Assembly (NCBI GenBank): GCA_002315995.1
Contig: DCHN01000018.1
Location: forward strand, 1-11,688
Direction of reading: 5' to 3'
DNA: 11,688 bases
DNA from: Bacteroidales bacterium UBA1751
GTDB lineage: Bacteria > Bacteroidota > Bacteroidia > Bacteroidales > UBA932
The notes under the pieces were generated by a model. It was given only the letters and a program-made list of their open reading frames with translations, was not told the DNA's origin and did not search any database. Made by a program: the position numbers and the translations under genes. Each line of letters starts with the position of its first letter. Within the stretch, counting starts at the first letter, position 1. Positions 7,072 through 11,688 of this stretch are shown one piece after another.

Positions 7072-7079
7072 TACTTTTG
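7072..7079 (+). promoter_or_regulatory. -7 box of the plus-strand two-domain hydrolase-like gene
   Basis: TACTTTTG is a perfect TAnnTTTG match, with a T-run (TTTT at 7049-7052) 19 bases upstream in place of the -33 element. The predicted start of transcription is around 7083-7086, only some 13-16 bases before the ATG at 7099. This rules out the in-frame ATG at 6967. The two divergent -7 boxes are about 86 bases apart, so the two transcripts do not overlap. Confidence 0.65.
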
Positions 7080-7098
7080 GAAGAGAAAATCCAAGAGT

Positions 7099-8967
7099 AT
7101 GAAACCGAGAATGAAAAGCATCTACACAATTATTGCCTTGGCATTGATATCACTTCTTGCCACCACCTCAACATTTGCCGAAACATCTACCGAAACCAAA
7201 CAGCAGGAGAACATCTACGGCAGATTCTACATAACCGACAAATATCCTGAGGTTGAAATATTGGTTGATGCGCCACAAATGCTGGACCCCGCAAAAAAGA
7301 CGGAGCTGATACTATTTGCCCTTCCAAATGGCAATACACTTGAATGGGCGGCCGGGAAATATACCACGAAGGATGATGACTGGCACTACGATATACAGCA
7401 CATATCAGCCCAAACAAAATTTCTCAGGGCACAGAACCCGGACAAAAACATAATTACCGCCATGCTTGCCGACACAAAGCGCTCATGGACATCATGGCGC
7501 CACAGGCACGCTGATATAGCCTCTCAAACCCTGCCCGCAATAATTGGTGACATTGCAGATATTTACAAGGATTTCAGCCCTGAAATAACCCTGAGCAGCC
7601 ACTCCGGAGGCGGATACTTCCTGTTCGAATATATAAGAACTGCTGAAAAGATTGACCCGCGCATCAAACGCTTTGCATTCCTTGACAGTGTTTACGGCTA
7701 CCTTGAAGAGGCCCACCTTGCAAAACTCACCGGCTGGCTCAAAGAGAAAGAGCACTATTTGAATGTAGTATCGTATGAAGACTACAAGGCATTGTACAAC
7801 GGAAAAACCTTTGTTTCCAAAGAGGGTGGCACATGGGGCAGAAGCAATGCTATGATAAACGATTTGGGCAGAAGCTTCAAAATAAAGAGGGAACAGATAG
7901 GCAATTGGGAGATTTACCGTGCTCTCAAAGGCCGCATCACCTTCAAAATCCTCGAAAACCCTGAACGTGAGATCTATCACACAGTACTGGTTGAGAGAAA
8001 CGGTTTTATTGATTCTTTCTACTCCGGGACACCTCAGGAGGGAATTGGTTATAAGTTCTGGGGAGAGAGAGCATACGGCAAGTATATCTGCGATGCCGGA
8101 TGCAACACAACTCTCATCAAAGAATCAGATATCAAGAAAACTGACCTCCATTCTGCAAATGCCAATAAGTCCAAGCCGTGTCTAAATGAGCAGAAAATAG
8201 CCAGTATCAAACCACTTCCATACTTCCAGGAGCACAAGGGAACAGGCCTCAAGGCGTGGGACTTCATTGAATCAATTGACACTCTTGATTTCTGGAAATT
8301 TGAGGATAGTACGACCAAAGCCATACTCGCAGGCGATGTTCCTGACTCCCTGAGGTTTCTAAAGGGAATCCGTTACGAACGCCTTGGGCATGTGGTTGAA
8401 TTCTGGACACTGCCCGACTATTTGTCCATTGGAACAAATGACGATTTTGTAAGGATGCCAATGGGAATCATATCCTCAAAAAAGGTGGCAAAGGCACTCG
8501 GGTGCACCTTGCCAACCACATTCCTTGTAGATAGAATCAATGATGTTGCGCAGGGAGCGCTTGATATCTTCCCATTCCGCCCTCTTGGCAGCCGCAACCA
8601 GATGCCAATAGTGTTCCAGGACCACAACAACGCTCTGAAAGCTCTTTTCAAAGCCAAAGGATATCACTTCGGGCAGTTCATTTCAGGACTCAAGAAGGAC
8701 CTTGTTCTCACCTGGTACCAGGACTGCAACCCAGCCTACGCGAACAACATTGCAATATATGGCTGGCACCACCCCGATGGTCATCCTCAGCAGCCACTGT
8801 TCCTTCGCCATGCCAACTTCTACTCCGACTACAGCCACGGAACAAGGCTCATCTGGGATGAGATACTAATAGATGGAAAGCCTCACAGCCTTGAAAAGGT
8901 AATGCGAGACCCTGACCTCTTCCGCCTTGTAAGCGATGAGAGCCAACCGCTGATGACTGCCAAATAG
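7099..8967 (+). CDS. Secreted two-domain hydrolase-like protein
   Basis: A 622-residue exported protein with signal peptide MKPRMKSIYTIIALALISLL continuing to about Ala27 (TFA, then ETS). Residues about 48-330 align along their whole length with the divergent neighbour. They keep the elbow SSHSGGG (Ser169), Asp196 (FLDSVYGY) and His294 (IYHTVLVERNGF), so this half is a putative serine hydrolase. A linker with Cys331, Cys335 and Cys361 leads to a second domain (about 371-622). It contains EFWTLPDYLSIGTNDDFVRMP (435-455), GCTLPTTFLVDRI (468-480), FQDHNNAL (506-513), KKDLVLT (532-538), IYGWHHPDGHPQQPLFLRHA (553-572) and SDYSHGTRLIWDE (576-588). I have the impression that this second domain recurs in secreted proteins of other bacteria, but I cannot name its function; the clustered His and Asp residues suggest an enzyme or metal site. 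ATG 7111 is an alternative start. The upstream ATG at 6967 lies before the promoter and would bury the signal peptide. Confidence 0.8.
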   Translation: MKPRMKSIYTIIALALISLLATTSTFAETSTETKQQENIYGRFYITDKYPEVEILVDAPQMLDPAKKTELILFALPNGNTLEWAAGKYTTKDDDWHYDIQHISAQTKFLRAQNPDKNIITAMLADTKRSWTSWRHRHADIASQTLPAIIGDIADIYKDFSPEITLSSHSGGGYFLFEYIRTAEKIDPRIKRFAFLDSVYGYLEEAHLAKLTGWLKEKEHYLNVVSYEDYKALYNGKTFVSKEGGTWGRSNAMINDLGRSFKIKREQIGNWEIYRALKGRITFKILENPEREIYHTVLVERNGFIDSFYSGTPQEGIGYKFWGERAYGKYICDAGCNTTLIKESDIKKTDLHSANANKSKPCLNEQKIASIKPLPYFQEHKGTGLKAWDFIESIDTLDFWKFEDSTTKAILAGDVPDSLRFLKGIRYERLGHVVEFWTLPDYLSIGTNDDFVRMPMGIISSKKVAKALGCTLPTTFLVDRINDVAQGALDIFPFRPLGSRNQMPIVFQDHNNALKALFKAKGYHFGQFISGLKKDLVLTWYQDCNPAYANNIAIYGWHHPDGHPQQPLFLRHANFYSDYSHGTRLIWDEILIDGKPHSLEKVMRDPDLFRLVSDESQPLMTAK

Positions 8968-8971
8968 AGAC

Positions 8972-9006
8972 GGCAATGCTCCGAAATAGGAAGCATTGCC
9001 AGTTTT
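8972..9006. terminator. Terminator hairpin between convergent genes
   Basis: GGCAATGCT (8972-8980) pairs perfectly with AGCATTGCC (8992-9000), and CC/GG can add pairs inside past one bulged base. AGTTTTG follows, a short T run on the plus strand. It starts five bases after the stop of the two-domain protein and lies before the end of der (9020) on the other strand. On the minus strand the T-tract is poor, so termination of der here is less certain. Confidence 0.7.
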
Positions 9007-9019
9007 GTAAGATACGTGA

Positions 9020-10327
9020 TTATTTCTGCCTGAGGTAAATCTGCACAGGGCAACCATTAAAGTTGAAGTGCTCACGCAGACGGTTCTCAAGGAATCTCTT
9101 GTAAGGATCCTTCACATACTGCGGCAGGTTGCAGAAAAATGCAAATGATGGGCTGCGGGTAGGCAACTGTGTAATGAACTTGATTTTGATGTACTTGCCC
9201 TTTGTTGCAGGTGGCGGATAGTTCTCAATTTCAGGCAACATCTCCTCGTTCAGCCTTGATGTAGGTATCTTCTGCAGGAAGTTCTGTGAAACCTCGAATG
9301 CAGCCTTTAGTACATCCAGTATTCTCTGTTTGTTGATTACCGATGTGAAAATGATTGGAACATCAGTGAAAGGAGCAATTCTGGCAAGAATATCCTCCCT
9401 ATATTTTTTCATTGTATTGCTGTCTTTATCGGCAACGCAGTCCCATTTGTTCACTACAAAGACACACCCCTTCTTGTTGCGCTGAATGAGGTTGAAAATT
9501 GCCATATCCTGGCTTTCAACACCTTTTGTGGCATCAATCATCAGGATACATACGTCCGAGTTCTCAATTGAGCGTACAGCACGCATTACAGAGTAGAACT
9601 CCAGGTCTTCGGTAACTTTGGTTCTCTTTCTCAAACCGGCTGTATCAATAAGCTCGAACTCGTAACCGAACTTGTTATAGTGTGTTGAAATTGAATCTCT
9701 TGTTGTACCTGCTATAGGTGTAACCACATTCCTCTCCTCGCCAAGCAGGGCGTTGGTCATTGAGCTTTTGCCCACGTTCGGCCTACCAACTATTGTAATC
9801 TTTGGAAGAGTGTTCTCCTCCTCCTGTGGCTTGTCCTCCGGAAGAAGGGCGCATATCTTGTCAAGAAGGTCACCGGTGCCACCACCATCGGCAGCAGCAA
9901 CTGGAACAGGTTCGCCGAGGCCAAGAGAGTGAAACTCGTAGATGCCGTACATCTTGTCGCCTGTATCCACCTTGTTCACCGCCAGAAGCACAGGTTTCTT
10001 CACACGTCTGAGCAGCGAAGCAACCTCCTGGTCATAATCTGTAATACCTGTACCCACCTCGGTAAGGAAAAGGATCACATCCGCTTCATCAATGGCAAGT
10101 TTGACCTGCTTTTTTATCTCTGTCTCGAATGTATCATCGGAGTTCGATGTATATCCACCTGTATCAATGAGGGAGAACTCCCTGCCACACCATTCACACT
10201 TGCCGTAGTTTCGGTCGCGTGTCACACCGGCTATTTCATCAACAATAGCCTTTCTCTCTCCAATAAGTCTGTTGAACAGGGTTGATTTTCCCACATTCGG
10301 TCTTCCAACAATTGCTACAATTCCCAT
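9020..10327 (-). CDS. der: Ribosome-assembly GTPase Der (EngA)
   Basis: A 435-residue cytoplasmic GTPase with tandem G domains, needed for maturation of the 50S subunit and normally essential. Domain 1 has GRPNVGKST (8-16), DTGG (55-58) and NKVD (118-121). Domain 2 has GRPNVGKSS (181-189), DTAG (228-231) and NKWD (293-296). The C-terminal KH-like domain (about 352-435) includes KIKFITQLPTRSPSFAFFCN and RFLENRLREHF, a match to Der throughout. The length is typical. A small oddity is a CxxC pair (Cys44, Cys47) just before the DTGG strand. The gene starts 69 bases after the 120-residue membrane protein gene on the same strand, and no TAnnTTTG box is seen in that gap, so it may be read from the promoter at 10958-10965. 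Confidence 0.97.
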   Translation of the reverse strand: MGIVAIVGRPNVGKSTLFNRLIGERKAIVDEIAGVTRDRNYGKCEWCGREFSLIDTGGYTSNSDDTFETEIKKQVKLAIDEADVILFLTEVGTGITDYDQEVASLLRRVKKPVLLAVNKVDTGDKMYGIYEFHSLGLGEPVPVAAADGGGTGDLLDKICALLPEDKPQEEENTLPKITIVGRPNVGKSSMTNALLGEERNVVTPIAGTTRDSISTHYNKFGYEFELIDTAGLRKRTKVTEDLEFYSVMRAVRSIENSDVCILMIDATKGVESQDMAIFNLIQRNKKGCVFVVNKWDCVADKDSNTMKKYREDILARIAPFTDVPIIFTSVINKQRILDVLKAAFEVSQNFLQKIPTSRLNEEMLPEIENYPPPATKGKYIKIKFITQLPTRSPSFAFFCNLPQYVKDPYKRFLENRLREHFNFNGCPVQIYLRQK

Positions 10328-10345
10328 ATCCCTACTATTCGTTTT

Positions 10346-10402
10346 TTTGATATCAAATCAATTTTCCTTTTCCAGAGTCTATTCTCTTTTCAGAATCTAT
10401 TC
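10346..10402 (-). repeat. Short palindrome and 18-base direct repeat before der
   Basis: TTTGATATCAAA (10346-10357) is a perfect 12-bp palindrome about 20 bases before the der ATG. CAGAGTCTATTC (10373-10384) and CAGAATCTATTC (10391-10402) are near-identical copies spaced 18 bases apart, the second running into the 3' end of the upstream gene. This could be a small tandem duplication or a regulatory stretch for der. Both elements are short, so chance is not excluded. Confidence 0.35.
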
Positions 10403-10759
10403 CTTCTTTGAGCTTCTTCCCATCAAAAGTTCCTTTACCTCCTGCGAGAGACCGCAGTCTATGTTGCATTCAAAACAATTCTCACCTGTATCTCCATAAG
10501 AGGCATCGCTTCTGCACTTGACTTCATCATCTGTTCCCTTACCATTTCCCACACCTCCATTTGAATACTCTCCAAAGAGTGATTTGCCCCAATGCTTCAC
10601 CTCTTCATACTTGGCGCACTGTATTCCCTGCTCGCGTAACGCCTTGTTATGTGCTATTTCCCCATCAGGGAACTTGCCGTTTTTGCGAAATATGATATTG
10701 AAACACATTCCGAAAACACAGAGCGCAACAATTATTATGCAGAGCAGTAAAAGTTTCAT
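10397..10759 (-). CDS. Small membrane-anchored protein with a Cys cluster
   Basis: A 120-residue protein. Residues 1-24 (MKLLLLCIIIVALCVFGMCF) form one strongly hydrophobic segment followed by basic residues (FRKNGK), so an N-terminal membrane anchor is likely; Cys7, Cys14 and Cys19 lie in it. The soluble part has FPDGEIAHNKALREQGIQCAK (about 30-50), which resembles a block I recall from small Bacteroidales membrane proteins. Near the C-terminus are Cys82, Cys95, Cys98 and Cys102 (ENCFECNIDC), which could bind metal or form disulfides. I do not recognise a function. Its ATG overlaps the TGA of the preceding 65-residue gene (ATGA), so the two are translationally coupled, and der follows 69 bases downstream. 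Confidence 0.7.
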   Translation of the reverse strand: MKLLLLCIIIVALCVFGMCFNIIFRKNGKFPDGEIAHNKALREQGIQCAKYEEVKHWGKSLFGEYSNGGVGNGKGTDDEVKCRSDASYGDTGENCFECNIDCGLSQEVKELLMGRSSKKE

Positions 10760-10953
10760 GACTTAAAATACCATTTGATGGAATCTACAGCAGGGTACTT
10801 CGAAGCATTCAATACTGGCGGCGCCTGAACAATCTTATGCTCAGACTGAGCCATGATGGAACGAATCTGCAACATTTCACTCCCCTTCCCAAGAGCTTTC
10901 ACTGCAAGCGTGGAGTATATCTCCTCATCATATCTATTGCCAGTGTATAACAT
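10756..10953 (-). CDS. Small hypothetical protein, 65 residues
   Basis: A 65-residue soluble protein starting MLYTGNRYDEEIYSTLAVKALGKG and ending with the aromatic tail SIKWYFKS. It has no signal peptide or membrane segment and I do not recognise its family. Support for it being a gene comes from its surroundings: a perfect TAnnTTTG box lies immediately upstream, its stop codon overlaps the start of the next gene by four bases (ATGA), and it is on the same strand as that gene and der. The promoter box leaves only four bases before the ATG, so the message would be leaderless or nearly so. Confidence 0.6.
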   Translation of the reverse strand: MLYTGNRYDEEIYSTLAVKALGKGSEMLQIRSIMAQSEHKIVQAPPVLNASKYPAVDSIKWYFKS

Positions 10954-10957
10954 TTGA

Positions 10958-10965
10958 CAAATTTA
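10958..10965 (-). promoter_or_regulatory. -7 box for the small-protein/der operon
   Basis: Read on the minus strand this is TAAATTTG, a perfect TAnnTTTG match. Its last base is separated from the ATG at 10953 by four bases. No -33 TTTG is seen at normal spacing. If used, transcription would start at or within a base or two of the start codon. Confidence 0.5.
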
Positions 10966-11003
10966 TAACTTTTTTTCGAAGCACACCCAGCCATTTCACG
11001 TAA

Positions 11004-11055
11004 GGCAGGCCTCCTCTTTCCAAAGCCGCACCTGCCCGTTTATGCAAGGCGGTGC
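11004..11055 (-). repeat. Overlapping inverted repeats after the methyltransferase gene
   Basis: In the 105-base gap after the methyltransferase stop codon, GCACCTGCC (11028-11036) can pair with GGCGGTGC (11048-11055) leaving one bulged base, or its CCTGCC part can pair with GGCAGG (11004-11009). The two pairings exclude each other. No T-tract follows either stem on the minus strand. This may be a U-tract-free terminator region; nothing else is recognisable in the gap. Confidence 0.35.
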
Positions 11056-11058
11056 TCC

Positions 11059-11685
11059 TCAACGTTTTCGTATAAGGTTAATACCGTCGCGAAGCGGAAC
11101 AATCACATTCTCTACGCGAGGGTCGGAGGCCACCAGAGAGTTGAAATTCTCTATCCCCAAAGTTTGGGCATCAGATGAGTCTGTAAGCACCTTGCCATCC
11201 CAAAGGACGTTGTCAGCAATAATTACTCCACCGCTGCACACCTTATCAATGAGCAGGTCATAATATTTGCAGTACTCGCGCTTGTTGGCATCAATAAATA
11301 CAAAATCATACTCTCCTCCAAGCGTTTGGAGGCTTTGTGCCGCATCACCGAATACAAGAGTGATTTTGTCACTCACGCCTGCCTTTGCGTACCCTTCACG
11401 AATAAGATCTTCAAACTCATCGTTGATTTCCAGCGCCAGCAGATGTCCCTCCTGCAGAAGGGCACTTGCTATGCAAATTGACGAGTAGCCGGTGAAGACT
11501 CCCAGTTCAAGAGCCCTTTTTGGTTTAAGCATCTTTACAAGAATATGAAGCAGTTCGCCCTCAACCTCTCCGCAAAGCATTCGCGAATAGATCGATCGCA
11601 GATGTGTCTGCCTCTCAACCCAAGCCAGAGCATCACTCTGCCTTGAGCTGTGACTCTTTATGTATTCGTATAAAGGATCTGTCAT
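11059..11685 (-). CDS. SAM-dependent O-methyltransferase (COMT-like, class I)
   Basis: A 208-residue cytoplasmic enzyme of the bacterial O-methyltransferase family related to catechol O-methyltransferase, which is usually about 210-220 residues, so it is complete. The S-adenosylmethionine-binding loop is ELGVFTGYSS (60-69), and the acidic residue ending the second strand is Glu86 (LALEIN). The likely divalent-metal ligands are Asp132 (FIDANKREY), Asp158 and Asn159 (IADNVLWDG). The C-terminal PLRDGINLIRKR is typical. Its substrate, probably a catechol-like hydroxyl group, cannot be told from sequence. The start MTDPLYEYI fits the family N-terminus and lies three bases from the window edge, so promoter and upstream partners are not visible. 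The next gene downstream on the same strand, 105 bases on, has its own promoter box. Confidence 0.92.
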   Translation of the reverse strand: MTDPLYEYIKSHSSRQSDALAWVERQTHLRSIYSRMLCGEVEGELLHILVKMLKPKRALELGVFTGYSSICIASALLQEGHLLALEINDEFEDLIREGYAKAGVSDKITLVFGDAAQSLQTLGGEYDFVFIDANKREYCKYYDLLIDKVCSGGVIIADNVLWDGKVLTDSSDAQTLGIENFNSLVASDPRVENVIVPLRDGINLIRKR

Positions 11686-11688
11686 AAC

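Noticed and set aside
6967..7098. N-terminal extension of the two-domain protein
   Set aside because: The extension lies largely upstream of the perfect -7 box at 7072-7079 and would put the signal peptide in the interior.
7492..7980. Open frame of 162 codons on the minus strand
   Set aside because: It is antisense to the conserved hydrolase domain of the two-domain protein and shows no recognisable motif or promoter.
10501..11058. tRNA or structured RNA in the spacers at the right end
   Set aside because: No cloverleaf, anticodon arm or CCA end could be found on either strand.

Overview
The window looks like chromosomal DNA from a member of the Bacteroidales (phylum Bacteroidota). The evidence is four perfect TAnnTTTG promoter boxes (and one near match) placed a few to a few dozen bases before start codons, the general lack of Shine-Dalgarno sequences, and secreted proteins and small membrane proteins of types common in that order. 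I cannot fix the genus. It carries nine full-length genes and two small proteins. There is no rRNA, tRNA, CRISPR array or transposase, and no gene-free stretch reaches 300 bases. The longest gaps are 1-191, 6925-7098, 2781-2911 and 10954-11058.

Left end (1-1473): a two-gene toxin-antitoxin type operon. A DUF3990 protein of the ADP-ribosyltransferase fold comes first, and an Xre-type helix-turn-helix protein follows, overlapping it by about 20 bases. The operon has a clear promoter. A perfect 18-bp palindrome lies between that promoter and the toxin start codon and is the obvious candidate operator.

Centre-left (1506-5802): an exported alpha/beta hydrolase on the minus strand is divergent from fklB, a cytoplasmic FKBP22-type prolyl isomerase. 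A lipoprotein prolyl oligopeptidase (S9A) follows fklB. Between these last two is a 17-bp perfect inverted repeat whose T and A tracts lie on the wrong sides for an intrinsic terminator. Both enzymes act at proline peptide bonds, but in different compartments.

Centre (5825-9000): a divergent pair of secreted paralogues faces outward from a 174-bp promoter region. Both carry the same SHSGGG serine-hydrolase-like domain. The plus-strand copy has an extra C-terminal domain of about 250 residues rich in conserved-looking histidines, whose function I cannot name. Each outer end is closed by a hairpin that separates convergent genes and may terminate transcription in both directions. This pair is the least understood part of the window.

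Right end (9020-11685, all minus strand): der (ribosome-assembly GTPase) lies downstream of two small genes, a Cys-containing membrane-anchored protein and a 65-residue protein. These two overlap by ATGA and share a promoter that would give an almost leaderless mRNA. A class I O-methyltransferase lies furthest upstream, its start codon three bases from the window edge.
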